A program made the translations under genes and the position numbers. A stretch of DNA of 64,000 nt from Paratrimastix pyriformis (lineage: Eukaryota > Preaxostyla > Paratrimastigidae). Each line of letters opens with the position of its first letter. Positions within the stretch are counted from its first letter, which is position 1. The stretch is taken from assembly GCA_027972325.1 (NCBI GenBank), contig JAPMOS010000004.1, forward strand, positions 496,001 to 560,000, written 5' to 3'. This document shows, in pieces, positions 1-12,900 of this stretch. Below the pieces are notes generated by a model. The model had not been told where the DNA came from and searched no databases. It saw only the letters and a list, made by a program, of their open reading frames with translations.

Positions 1-649
1 ATTCAGAACCCTGAACTCTGTCCCAAGGTTTCTCTCGAAGCCGCACAAGCTGATATGCTGGGACCATTCGAGTCACGACTCCATCACGGAATCGATGTTT
101 TGGTCTTCAACCCACCGTACGTCCCCACCGAGGATGCGGAATGTCATGCGTCTCAGGTGACTGTCACTCCTGCCGCCAAATCTCGCCCCAGAGGCGAAGG
201 CATTGTCGCAGCCACTTGGGCCGGGGGAGAGTCTGCACCGCCCAGTCTCCTTCGCCCTTCCTCATGGGGCCGCCGTGTGTAGGGACGGGATGCAGGTCAC
301 GCGGCGCTTCTTGGGCCTCCTGGACGTCTGTGAGCTTGGCCGACAGAATCTGACGCTCCCTTGCAGCATTTCCTCACATCCCACGGCCTGGCCTACGTTG
401 TGCTGATGCGCGAGAATAACCCCAGGCAGGTTGCCGCCGACCTGAAGCGGCTGGGCTTCGTCTGCTCGGTTCGTGGCACTGCCTTCCCCAGTCGGGTGGT
501 GGGGTGCTCGCTTGGTCTCATGCCGGGCTGAATGCGCGCAGATCGTCATGAAGCGGTTCTCCTCACTGGAGCACCTCTATATCATGCGCATCCGAAGGGA
601 CCCCAGCCCGGCCGCCGCCCCGCCCCTGCAGGGACCGGCACCCTCGTGA
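1..649 (+). CDS. N6AMT1: eRF1 / N6-adenine-type methyltransferase (HemK2), 3' part
   Basis: Class I SAM-dependent methyltransferase of the HemK2/N6AMT1 family, which methylates the Gln of the eRF1 GGQ loop with TRMT112 as partner (family knowledge). Seen here: catalytic NPPY in LVFNPPYVPTEDAE (about 80-140), then GIVAATWAGG (194-228), a helix-like GMQVTRRFLGLLD (about 286-325), SHGLAYVVLMRENNPRQV (about 375-430), and a C-terminus around IVMKRFSSLEHLYIMRIRR (542-600). These match the order of the family. The pieces lie in different frames and are joined by four introns of roughly 42-75 nt with donors such as GTCTGC at 231 and GTCTGT at 326. The stop is TGA at 647-649. The SAM-binding N-terminal part lies before the window. 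It converges on the large gene ending at 917. Confidence 0.88.
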
Positions 650-916
650 GCGCTCTTGGGGTGATGACGCCGAAGGAAAAAAATCCCAATCCGAACCAAA
701 GGCCGCCAACGAAAAACAGCCGCCTTCGGGACCACGCACACATCAATAAATATCCACATGGAGAGCGGGAGAGCGGGAGAGCGGGAGAGCGGGAGAGCGG
801 GAGAGCGGGAGAGCGGGAGAGCGGGAGAGCGGGAGAGCGGGAGAGCGGGAGAGCGGGAGAGCGGGAGAGCGGGAGGGAGAGCGGGAGATCGAGGGGAGGG
901 AGATGGCGACGGCCGC
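650..916. other. Intergenic space between convergent genes
   Basis: No gene is seen between the N6AMT1 stop and the stop of the minus-strand LRR/PARP-like gene. Nearly half of it is the 8-bp satellite listed separately. Confidence 0.7.
761..887. repeat. 8-bp minisatellite GAGCGGGA
   Basis: About 15 head-to-tail copies of GAGCGGGA, nearly perfect, degenerating at the right edge. All frames are open through it on both strands, so the long frames here are not evidence of coding. Confidence 0.95.
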
Positions 917-3900
917 TTAGCTGGCTGGTGGGGCCTCAGTGGCCAATGCGGGAGCCGATGGGGCGACCGTGGCCGTCGCTTCAGCCGGGCCAGCCGTGGT
1001 GGTGGCCGTGGTGGTGGCTGCAGTGGCAGCGGGTGCGCCGCCGGGGTGGGGGTGTCCCTCCTCGGGGTGCACGTGCAGCTTGTACTCGACCAGGTAGGCG
1101 GCCAGGCAGCGGCGCTGGTCGAAGAGGATGACGAACTGGGCATGGGGGTGCTGGGGCGACACCACCGAGATCGAGTCGTACGCGCCGCTCTGCTGGGCCT
1201 CGGCCACGAAGCCCGCCAGGGTGGGCGCCCCGGGGGCCGGCCGGATGAGCTGCTGGTAGTGGTCCAGCGGCAGCCGCAGGGTCCGGCCGGCCTTGGCCAC
1301 GCACAGCAGCACGCGCCACTCCTTCCGCACGATGACGGGCCGGTCCTGTGAGGCGAAGTTGATGGTGGGTGGGGGTGAGGTGGGCCAGAGAGGGGGTCCG
1401 GGGAGGCGGCGGGAAGGAGGGCGGCAGGAGGGACGGACCGGGTCCGAGGTGGCGATGCACACCTGGTCCGCTGCGGCCAGGCGCGAGACCAGCGTCAGGG
1501 GGGCTGCGTGGGCGGCGGACGGAGATCGGTCGAATCAGTACATGCCGGGAAGGGGAAGGGGAAGAAGGGGCTGGTGTGGGGGGGGCGGCGCGGCGGGGCG
1601 GCGGACCGGTTCGGGGGAAGCCCTGGCTGACGATGGCGCCCAGGTTGGGGACCGTGTCGGCGTAGAAGAAGAGCCCCCGCTCGGCCGTGGCCACCTGCTG
1701 GAAGGTCAGCTGCTGGTACGAGTCGAAGATCTTCAGCACCCGAGTGCAGGCATACCTGCAGGGCCCGACGGCAGACGGGCGGGTGCACATTGTGAGGACG
1801 GGCGAGGCATGCGGCCCAGGCCCGGGAGGGATGGGGCTACAACGGGGTAGTGGGACGGACCCGCGGGGGAGGGTGGCGTAGTTCTCCTCCTCCTCGACGA
1901 TCTGCTGGCACAGGCGGAACTCGGGGCTCTCCGGGGGCAGGTCTTTGTAGAGGCGCCCCGTCAGGGCCGCCTCGGCCGCCCCAGGCGAGTCGGGGCTGGG
2001 GCTGGGCGGGATGGCCGAGAGCCCGATCAGCTTGGCGGCAAGGTCTGCGAAGGGGCCAAGCAGAGGGCACAGGCGCGTGAGTGAGTGAGTGAGTGGACAT
2101 GAGACGGGTGGTCCATGGAGGAACGCAAAGGGGAGGGCGGAAAGGGCCCCGGGTTGAGCAGACGGACCCTTCCTGGGGGCCGACACGGGGGTGGCCACCC
2201 GCTCGACGATGGCCGGGACGAGCCCGGGGGTGGCGCCCCAGCCCTGGGGCGGCCCGCGCTCGCTGCTGAAGGACGAGTTGGAAGTCGAGGTGCCCGAGCT
2301 GACCCGCTCGCTGGCCGCGGCTCCATCGGGGAGCCGGGCCACGGGCCGCACGCTGCCCGGGGGCGCCACGTCGGTGGGGAAGCGGGGCGGGGTCAGCGAG
2401 ACCGCGCTGGAGGCCGGGCTGCCGGCGGTGCTCCAGGGCGGGGGGCTCGTCAGGGCGGCCGGCGGGGGCAGCACCGGGGCGGCCGCCTGGCGGGGGGCGG
2501 GCGGGCCCATGGGCACCGAGACGGAGACGCCCACCGAGGGGGCCGCCCCCAGCTCGGGCATGGCCGGCTCGGGCTCGCGGGGGGGCGAGGTGCCCCGGAC
2601 CAGGGCGGCCGGGCCCTGCATCTGGGGCGGCACCGAGACGACCACACGGCGGCCCGCGGGGGCGGCGGCCGGGGGCGGGGGCGCGTACGAGACGTACGAG
2701 GAGGACGAGGAGGACGACCCGCCGGGCGAGGGGGCCGACTGGGCCCCCGAGGATGCCCCCGGGGAGCCGTCGGCGCTGGTCACCGCCATGCCCTCGGCTG
2801 CGCTGCTGGTCCGCGGGGGGGCGGGCGAGGTCATCAGCCGGTGGAACTGGCGCGGGCCCGAGGCGCCCGGGTACCAGGCGGCGGTCAGGGCGGCGGTCTG
2901 CTGGGCACCGGACCCGACCGGCGCCGGGGCCTGGCCCGGGGGTGCCGAGACAGCCCGGGCGCCCCCGGCCCGGCCCGCACCGGCCTGCTCCTCCATGGAG
3001 AGGTCGCTCCGCAGGATGGGCACCTCGCTGCGGGGGGTCAGCACCAGCGGGTACATGGGCATCTCGGCCGGGGCGGGAGGCGCCGGGGCCGGGGCCGGGG
3101 CGGGCGAGGGGGCTGCCCCTCCTTGGGACGTCAGGGCGGGGGGGAGAGCCGCCGGGGGCAGGTTGACCAGGACCCCGTCGGCCCCGGCACGCAGGGCGGC
3201 TGCGGCGGCCTGGCTGAGGAGGCCCGAGGGGAGCCCCGTCGAGGCGGCCACGTCGGGGGCGGCGCTGAGGGTCCCCAGGGGAACCACCGAGGCGGCGCTG
3301 TCCAGCATCCGCTCGGCCCCCCGCACGGGCACGGCCACCAGGCCCGTCCCGGGGATGGCCATCGACCCGGGCGGGGGCGGCTGACGCAGGGCCTGCCCCA
3401 GAGTGGCCGGCGGGGCGCCCGCGAGGGGCGGCTCGTCGCCGGGGTGGCTGCTGACCAGGTACAGCTGCAGGGCGGGCTCCGGCGCGCTGGGGGGCGGGGG
3501 TGGGGGCTCGCTGACGGCCGACGACGAGGGGCCCGAGGCGGTACCGGTGCCGGTGCTCGTGCCGGAAGCGCCGGTGCCCGTGGCGGTCGTGGTGCCGGTG
3601 CGCGATGTGGGCTGGGTGGCGGTCGCGGTAGTGGTGGTGGTGATGGTGGTGGTGGGTGCGGTTGTGGTGAGGGGGTGCTGCGAGGGGGGCGACTCGAGGC
3701 CCAGCAGGGGCGAGGAGGCTCCGCTGCTGCGCTGGGAGGCTGCGCTGGGGGGCGACGGGGGCAGCCCCACCGGCAGCACGACGGGGGTGTCCGGCGCGGG
3801 GCGCGGGACTGGCTGCTGGGCTGGGCTCGGCTGCTGGGGCTGCTCGGTGGACGTGGTGGCAGCCGGCCGGACGGCGACGTAGCCGCGGGCCGAAGGGACC

Positions 3901-6900
3901 GGGGCTGGGGGTGGGGTCGGAGGCGAGGCCGGGGCGGCGCTCGCGAACTGCTCCTCGATGGGCGGCGGGGGCAGGGTGTACCACTGTGAGGGCGCGGCTC
4001 CGCCCCCGGGGGCGCCCGCTCGCAGAGGCTGATAAGGGGGCTGGTACGGTTGGTACGGCTGGTACGATGGCGGGGCCGGCTGCGAGGGGGCGCCAAGGGG
4101 CCCCGCTGGGGGACGGTACCCGCGGCCGATGGGTGCGGCGCCGTGGGCCTGAGTGACCTGGGGGAATGCCGGCGCGCCGAGGGAGGGGGTCGTGACGGTC
4201 CCCACCGCGACCCGGGGGGTGGCCTCCTGCGAGTCGGACGAGGACCAGGTGCTGGGCGTCGAGGGCGGGCTGCGCGGGGAGGCCGGCGAGGGCAGCGGAG
4301 GCGGCGAGTGGTGGTGGGGGCGGTGGTGGCGCCGGTGGTGGTCGCTCGTGGCCGGGGTGACCGAGCTCGCGGTGGTGGTGGTGGTGGCCGTGGTGGCCGT
4401 GGAGGGGCGGCGATGGGGCCGGTGCGAGGCGAGGGCGGGGGTGGTCTGGGTGGGGACGGTGGCCGTCGTGGGGACGGGCCGCTTGTCGGGCAGGGGCCCG
4501 TGGACGGGCAGGAGAGCCGACGAGCCGAAGGGGAACGAGGACGGGGGTCCGCTGGGGACCGCGCCTGCCGCCATGAGCTGCGACGAGCTCACCAAGGGCC
4601 CCGAAAGCGCCCCGGGCGCGTCCCACTCACCACCAGAGGGCAGCCCGGCCGCGCGGGCAGGCGCCGGGACGCGCTGCTGGGGTGGGGCCGGGGCCTCGCG
4701 GCGGGGCGGGGGGGCGGCTTCATCGGGCCGGCTGGTGGCCCACGGCCGCAGCTCCGCGGCCTCGTCGGGCGGGCGCCGGAAGGAGCGGGGCGGCGATGAC
4801 GGGGGCGGGGGCCGCGAGGACACCGGCGCCGAGGGGGACAGCGGCCTGGGCAGGGGTTCCCGCGCTCGGCTGCTGGGCGGCTCGGGCCGGGGCATGGGGT
4901 GCATCTGGGCCCATTGGGCACGGGAGGGGGCCTCGGGGGGCGGCGAGGGTGACCGGCGGGCGGCGCTGGTGGCCGTCAGATCACCGCTGGCCACCAGGGC
5001 CGAGGTGTCGTACGAGTCGGTGGGGGCGCTGGTGGTGGTGTCGGCATCCTCGGGGGTGGGCGGGAGGGTGCCCCGGGGCGGGTAGCTGTGCAGCCGGCCC
5101 GGGGTGCGCCGCTTGACGGTGCGCAGCTGGCCCAGCAGCCGCGAAACGGCCCGATCGACCCGCTGGGAGGGTGCCGCCCCAACGGCCCCGCCCGCCTTGA
5201 CGGCCATGGGGGCCGCGTGGGCGACCCGCAGTGGGGAGCGCCGCCGCGGGACGGACGGAACCGAGGCCGCGGCCGGCGGGACCCGCGAAGCGGCGGGGCG
5301 GCGGCCGGGAGAACCGCTGGGGCGCGGGCCGGCTGCCGAGGGGGACCGACTCCGGCTCCGAGCGGGGGTCACGCGCGGACGAGACGAGGGCCGGAAGGAG
5401 GGCAGCCCCCCGCCAATGAAGGCGCCCCCGCCCCCGCCGCGCCCGCCGCTGCTCCCGCTGGGGCGGCTTCGGCCGAGGCCGCTGGTGCTGATGGTCCAGG
5501 CATCGGCCCGGCGGGGCGGGGTGCGGCTGCGGACGGGCCCCCGCGGAGGCGACGAACCCGCAGCAGCAGCAGCAGCAGCAGGGCCGCCCACCCACCAGGC
5601 GCTGCCCTTGGTGGCGGGCGTGGGTCTGGGGTTCTCCGCCGAGAAGCCGTCGTAGAAGCCGCGCGGCTCGTCAGCGCCCCAGTCACCGTCGACGGGGGGA
5701 TGCCGACGTGAGGGCGACCGTGAGGCGGGCGTGGGGGGCAGGGCCTTGCGCCGGGGTGGGGAGGGCGTCACCTCCTTGTTGATGGTGTACTGCACCCCGT
5801 CGGCATCCGTGAAGAGGAACTTCTGCATGGGCGATGTCGACTGCTCCCGGGGCCGGGCGGGCCCCCCCCGGGGCGGGGACCGGGTGGGGGAGGTGATCGA
5901 GCCCGGGAAGCGCCGGGCCAGCTGGGCGCGTGCCCGCCGGTGGGCCAGGGCCTCCTCGAGGCTGTCCATGGGGGGCTGGGGCTCCTTGGTGCAGACCACA
6001 CCCGTCAGGTCCCAGGCCAGCCCGCCCCGCTGCGGGGCCACCTCCTCGTCGGGGCCCAGCTCGACCGGCTCGGGCCTCGGGGGCGGCAGCGGCTCAGGGG
6101 GGCGACCCAGGGGCGACGGGCGGGGCGGGCCGGGCGAGAAGGACCCGGGCGATCGGGCGGGGGGCGGGCTGCTGGGCGGGCGGAGCCGCTGGGCCTGGGG
6201 CGAGGGGACGTTGACCCCCACGGCCACCGACCCTCCGCTGGGAGCGGGGCATCCACGGACGGGTGACCCGGGGCGTCGGGCAGCCCCGCCGCCGAGGGAC
6301 TCGTCGCTGGCGGCATGCCGGGGCGAGGGCAGCGGCATGGCCGGGGCGGAGGTGATGATGGGCTGAAGGGAGGCCGAGGGGAGGGTCCCGGTGCTGGTGC
6401 TGGTGGTTGTGGGCCGGCCGGGGGAGGCAGGCGTGGTGGGCCTCAGCTCGCCGAGGGAGGTGGATGACGATGCCGTGGGCTGCTGCACGGGTGGGGCGGG
6501 CAGCGGGGAGGCCGTGGCGGCGGCGGCGGAGGGTGCCCCGGGCGCGATCGCACCGGCCTCGGGGGAGCCGGCGGCCGGTCGGAGGGCAGGGGCGAGGGGC
6601 TGCCGGCCGGGGGACGGCATCCCATCGGGGTGCTGTGGGGACGCCACCGGGGGCGCGGGGAACGGCGGCGCGGCGGTGGCGGCGGTGGCCTGGGTGACCT
6701 GGCGCATGAGCAGGTCCCGCTGGCGCCGGTGGAGGGCCAGCTGCTCCTCGAGGAGGGCCGCCTGGCGCTGCTCCAGCCGGGCCTGCTCCTCCAGCCACTC
6801 CAGCGATCCCGCCGGGCCGCCCGACGACACGACTCCCCCCTGGAACGGGCCGCCAGACGACGGGGGCGAGGCGCGCCGCGGCTGCTCGGGCGATCCTGGC

Positions 6901-9900
6901 CCCGCCATCGCCGGTTCGGCACGAGCGTCGGCTGGGCGGCGGCCGGGTGGCGAGCGAGGCGGGGACGGGGCGCCCTGCAGGGCCGATCGCAGGCCCCACC
7001 CACCCCGCAGCTGCATCCGGGCGGCGGCCTCGAGGGGCGCCATGTCCTCGGGGATGTCCGGGATGGGCTCCACCGCGTACCCGTCAGGCTCGGCCTCCTC
7101 CTCGAACTGCGAGCCCCCAGACGGGCTCGCCGGGCGGGGCGCCCGGGGGACGTGGGGCGGTGAGCCGGGGATGCGGGCCGCGGGCGGGGTGGGCACGCCG
7201 CCCATACCACCGGCGGGGCGGCCACCAGCGGCGGTGGCCGGGGGCGGCCCCCCCGACCCGGGGGCCGACTTGAAGAAGAACACGGGCGATTGGGAGACCG
7301 ACAGCGAGCCCCCCGAGAGGGCGCTCACGGCGGCGGCGGCGGCCGGGGAGGTGTGAGCCAGCTGCAGGTAGGGCGACATGGAGACCTGGGTCCGGTTGCC
7401 CATCTCCAGGTACGTGTGCTGCTCGCTGCCCCGGGGGGGCGACTGGCCCACGGGGCTCACCGGGGCAACGCCGACCGCCGCCCCACCGACCGAGCGGGCG
7501 GGGCCGCTGCTGCGGGGAGGCGAGGCCGGCCTTGTGAAGTCGCTCCCGGCGCTGGCTGGGGCGATGCCGCGGGTGAAACTGACGGGGGTGGTGCCCCCAC
7601 TGGCCGCCACGGCCCGGGAGTGGGAGGGCGACATGGGGCGGGGCGGCCGAGGCGAGTGGATGGGGCTGGTGGGGCGGGGCGAGGGGTGCGTCGGCGGGTC
7701 GACCCAAACCACCCGGGGCAGCGACTGGGTGGCGGCCGTCAGCTGGCGCTCCTGCGCGCCCACAAGCACAACAACAGAGAGGGGGATGGTGCGGAGGGAG
7801 AGGACGGGGTGTCGGAGCGCAATGTGAGAGCTGAGCCGGAGGACGGGCAGCTCCATCGCCATGCCCGGGGGCCAGAGCCGCTGCGGACCTGCTCGGCCCA
7901 CTTCTGGAGGCACCAGTGCTGCTGGCCGTGCTGCCACTCGGCCAGCGACTGCATCTCGGCCGCCCACCGGGCCAGGACGCCCTCCCCGCCCCGGCCCGCA
8001 TCCTGGGCGGGCAGGGCCTCCCCCCGGCCGAAGGGGGACGCCAGCAGGACCCCCTGGGGCGGGGCGATCCCGTAGGGGTACATCGGGGGCATGGTGGGCG
8101 GCATCTGCTGGCGGGCCAGGCGGCGCTCCTCGGTGGTGGCCGCGGCGGTGTTGCGGAAGAGCGGGTCGTGGAACAGCGAGGGCGGCAGCGGAGTCAGGGC
8201 GTCGGCCGGCGAGGGCGGCGCGGGGACGGCCCGGCCGGCGGCCGTCTCGGGCATGCGGCTCTGGATGTACGCCAGGTGGGCCTCCCAGCGCTGCTCCGTG
8301 GCCGCCCGGCGCCGTTCGGTGCCCGGGCTGGGCGGCGCCGGGGGGGCCGCCGGCGGGACCATCGGGGCCACGGGGGACGCCGGGGTGGCCGGCACGGCCG
8401 GCACGAGGGGCGGGGGCTGGCTCCGCCTGGGCGAGAGCAGCGCGGGGGCAGTCGTGGTGGTGGCGGGGACCGGGCCTGGCGCACTGGTTGTTGAGACGAT
8501 GCCTGTCGGGGGCAGCGGCTGCTGGGGTGAGAGCGGCGGCGCCGGGCGCCCTAGGGGCGATGCCGGTGGGCTGGTGGCGGGCATGCTGGGGATGGGGCTG
8601 AGCGCCGATTGGGGCCGCGACGTGGCCGCCGAGGGGGCCGGAGAGACCGAGGGCGGGGGAGGCGTGGGTGTGGGGACGGCCGAGGGCGGCCGGGAGGTGG
8701 TGGCCAGGGAAGGGCCCGGCGAGGGAGCGGGGGTCGGGCGAGCGGACGAGGAGCCGGCCGAGTGGGGCCGCGAGGAGGAGCCCGAGCCGGGCGGCGAGGG
8801 GGCGGGCCGGGGTCCTGCCGACGACGGGACGGAGGGCGGCGAAGGCGGGCGGGAGGCGGCGGCGGGAGGGAGGAGGGGGGCGGCTGGGGCCCCACGGCTC
8901 GGAGGGTGAGGTGCGGGGGCCAGGCCGGGAGGCCGGGAAGGGGGCCGCCGATGACAAACCGCTCGGCGCGGCTGATGACAGGCCACTCGGCGCGGCCGAG
9001 GGCGGGCGGGGGGCCGCGGGCGACGGGGTCGGGCCAAGGGAAGAGGGCGGCCACGAGAACTGCGAGGGAGCTGGGGAGGGGGAAGGGGCGGGGGGGATCC
9101 GCGAGGCCCCGGATCGGGAGGGCGGCGGCATGAGGAGGGCCGAGGAAGCCTCGCTGGCTGCCAGACTGCCGGCCGCCGAGCCGCCGGTGTGGTGGTGGCG
9201 ATGGTGGTGCCTGTGTGGGCCCTTCTTGGACCCGCGCGAGGCGGCGCTGGCCCCGGAGCGGCTCGAGGCGGTCGAACGGGCCGGGGACGGCAGCTCCACC
9301 GGGATGACCACCGGGCCCGCGGTGCCCACGGCCATGGGCAGCCCGGGCGTCGGCGCCACCGACGGGTGGGGCGGCGAGGCCGGCCGGGCCGCGGGTTGCA
9401 GGGGCGCCCCCACCCCGGCAGCGGCAGTGGTGTCGAAGCTGACGGCGGGGTTGGGCTGCGGGGAACGGTGCGACAGGGGCGTGTGGTGCTCCTGAAGCGC
9501 CCGCAGGGCGGCCGGCACGGGCGAGGCGGCGGCCAGCTGGGGGCTGGGGTGGCTCAGCGGCCCCGCCCGTCGCCGGAGGGGCGACCCGGGGCCCACGGAG
9601 TGTACCTCTGGCGCCGCTGGCCCTTCGACCGTCGGGCTGCTGGGGTGGGCGGGGCTGAGGGGGCGTGGCGCGGGAGCGGGCGAGCTGCCCGAGCGCGAGA
9701 GGACCATCCGGCGCCGCATGGGTGAGCCCGGGCCGCCGCCCTCTTGCTGCTCCTCGGGGAACCCGCCAGGGGGCGGCAGGGGTCCAGCCGGGGGCGGGGT
9801 GGGCGGCGACTGGGAGAGCACCACCCGGGCGCGCTGGGGCGAGGCCGACTCGGCCGGGCTGCCGGGGGAGGGCGAGGCGAAGGTCACCACGCGGCCCTTC

Positions 9901-12900
9901 AGGGGTGACCCGGCGGGGGCGGCACCTCCGCTGCCCCCGAGCCGCCGGGAGAAGCTGGGCGAGGCGGGTGGCGGGGACATGTGCTCGAGCGAGGGCATCC
10001 CCGGGGTGGGGGCCACCGGCCGGGGGGCTGCCACCCGGGTGGCGTGTGGGGAGAGGGGGGCCGGCGGGGCCGTCTGCATGAGGAAGCCAGCCCCCGAGCT
10101 GGGGGCCGGGGCAATGGGCGGCGGACCCGTGTGGGCAGGCGGGGAGGCGGGGTGCCGGGGATGCGGCGCGGCGGGGGTGGCTGAGCCCAGCTGGGGCGAC
10201 AGGGGCCGCGGGGGCGATGGTTGCCGCCGGGGCGAGACGGCCCCGCCGCTGCCAGTGGCCGCGGCCGCGGAGCCATGCCGGCTCGTCGCCGGCGAGGCCG
10301 ACGGGGATGGCCGTGCGGAGGCCGCCGCGGCAGGGGACCCGGCCGGGTCGCGGCTGCTGGGAGTGGGGGTGCTGGGCACCGAGGAGGCGCACAACGGCCG
10401 AGCTGGCCGCCGGCGGGTGCCGGCTGCCGGTGAGCTGCGAACCCGGGGCGGGGTGAGGGAGGCCGCCGATGCGGGCGTCTGCTGCCCACGCGAAGAGGCC
10501 GGAGAACCGGCGGGCGGCGGGGACCCTGTCGGCCCCGGCCGCGTTGGGCTGGGGGCAGGGGCGGGGGGGACGCGGGTGCGCACGGGCGACACGGGCCGGA
10601 CGGGCGACACAACCAGAGGCAGCGGGCCCGAGGGGGCCGCCGGACGGGGCGGAGAGGCCTGCCGCTTGGGGGAGGGTGGTCTCTGGGCCGGGTTGCTGGC
10701 GACGATGCTGTACGAGACGGGCCCGGCGGGCTCCATGTTGCGTGGGGGTGAGGGGCGCCGGGGCGACCGAGACCGGGGCCGGGGGCCCTCCGTGTCCAGC
10801 GAGGGGGCCGCCAGCGGGCGATGCGGCGAGTGTGACGAACTTGCGGCTGCGGCCGAGGCGGGCCGGACGGGCGAGGGCAGCCGGCCGAAGGGACTCGCCA
10901 CGGGGGCCGTCATGGCCGATGTGGGCCGGCCGGTGGGTGACAGGTGCCGGCCGGGGGCCGGCGGGGTCACGTCCGTCCCGGGCAGGCGAAGGAATGGCGA
11001 CGAGGGGGCGGGCATCGCCGCGCCTCGGGAGGGCGATCCTGGCCCGGGAGTGGCCGTGGGGACCGCCGCGGTGTGGGGGGAGACGATGGCCGCGGCGGAG
11101 GCCGAGTGGGGCGGCGAGACGAGCCCCTGGCGGCCGGCCGTGGCGGCCATGGCCGAGGCGGGCCGGACGGGCGAGCGCTGCCGGGCCGGGCCGCCGAGGG
11201 GCGCGGGCGGGAGCCGGAGCCGGGCGGGTGGGCGGGCCGCATGGGCGGCGAGAGTCTGCCGGCGCTGGGCGAAGCGGTGGAGGGCCAGGTGGGCGTGCCG
11301 CCCTGGGAGGAGCCACCACCCGTCGTGGCCGAGCCCGCCGAAGATGGGGTGACCAACGGCGCCTCCTGGTGGTGTTGGTGATGCCGGTGCGGCCGCCGAT
11401 GGGGATCGACGTACGGGCGGCCGTGCGGGGACAGCTCTTCCGTCTCCCCGGAGCGGCTCTGAGGCGGCGTCAGGGAGCGGCCCGAGGCCGGGCTGGGGCT
11501 GCCGGCAGCAGGCGACACGTGGGGGCTGTGCGAGGGGGTGATGATCGGCGCGGGTCGGGACGAGGCGGCGGGGGACGGGCGGGGGACCCCCGACGAGGTG
11601 GGCGGCGGTGGGGCAGAGGAGGCAGGCGCGGGCGACGGGGCGACGGGGGCGGCCCGGGCCTCGGCAGCCGCACTGGCCACGGCCACCGGCGGAGGTACGG
11701 GCGGCGTTGCCCGGGAGGGAGGTGTTGGCGGCTGCCGATGGTCGGGGGTGACCGTGGGGCCGGGACCAGGGGCCGGGGTCGGGGCAGGTGGCGCGGCTGC
11801 GGAGTCCTCATCCCCGAACGAGGCCGGTGGGCTGGGGTGAGGTTGGGCGGGGGATGGAGAGGCCGCTGCCCCGAGGGACTCCGCGGGATGGGGCGATGCC
11901 GCGAAGGGGGCCCGGGCATGCGAGGGCGAGGGCGAGGGCGTGACTGAGTGCACTAGGGCCGCCACCGGGGCCGGGGGGGTCACCGAGGTGGCCGGCGAGG
12001 AGGCGAACGAGGGGCTCGAGGCCGTGCTGGGCGTGCGCACCACCGAGACCGACTCGGGGGCCGCCAGCGAGGGGGCCGCGGCCAGGGGCGGGGTGGATCC
12101 GCCCGCCGGCAAGGGTGGCGTCCGGACCAGGGTGGCGGTCCCGGTGGGGGTGACCAGCGAGGGAGCCGACGAGACGGACACGGCCGGGGACGGGGCCGAT
12201 GGGATGGGCGCAGGTGGGGAGGGAGCCGCCAGCACTGGCGAGGGATTCGTGGTCGGGGCGGGCGGGACGGCCAGAGGGGAGGCGGGCGAGAGGCGCACCA
12301 CGGGGGTCGACTGGGCGGCGGGTGGGAGGGGCGTCGACAGGACCCCGGTCGGCGAGGGGAACTGCAGGGGCACACTGGGCGGGGCGACCATCAGCGGGCT
12401 GGCGGCGATGGAAGCCAGCGGGGACGGGGTCGCCAGGGGGCCAACCGGGGCCTCGGGCGGGGGCTGGGGCAGCGGCATGATGACCGGCTCGGAGCTCGTG
12501 GGCGAGGGCGGGGGCAGCGGGGCGGCCAGGACAAGCGGGTGGGGCCCATGGTGCGGGATGACGCTGGGCGGGGGCGGGGGCGCCATGGCGGTGGTGCCGG
12601 CGGTGGGCAGGGGCGACTCGCGCAGGGCCACCCGGTCGCCCATGCTGGTCTGGAGCAGGGAGCCCGGGGTCCCGCCCGTCACCACGACCTCCTCGCTTTC
12701 GTAGCTGTCGTAGCTGATCTCGCCCCCGTCCCCATCCACCGACAGCAGGCTGCCGCTGCCGGCCAGGTTGCGGGGGTGCCGGTGGGCCGACCGGGCCGAG
12801 CGCGACGTGCCCGGGCTGCCGCCCAGGGGCGAGCCGACCGTCGGCCGGTAGGGCGACCCCAAGGCCACAACGCCCGCGGGCGGGAAGGGGCTTGGGCCGG

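Noticed and set aside
981-11150. A single 3,389-codon open frame taken as a complete gene starting at 11150
   Set aside because: The LRR cap and linker upstream (14848-11150) read into it, and the C-terminal PARP-like part is interrupted by introns. The frame is open across some introns only because of high GC.
2115-11352. Long open frames on the plus strand opposite the giant LRR/PARP-like gene
   Set aside because: They are Gly/Ala/Arg-rich antisense images of a GC-rich, Pro/Ser-rich coding strand, with no conserved motif, and end wherever the codon bias changes.
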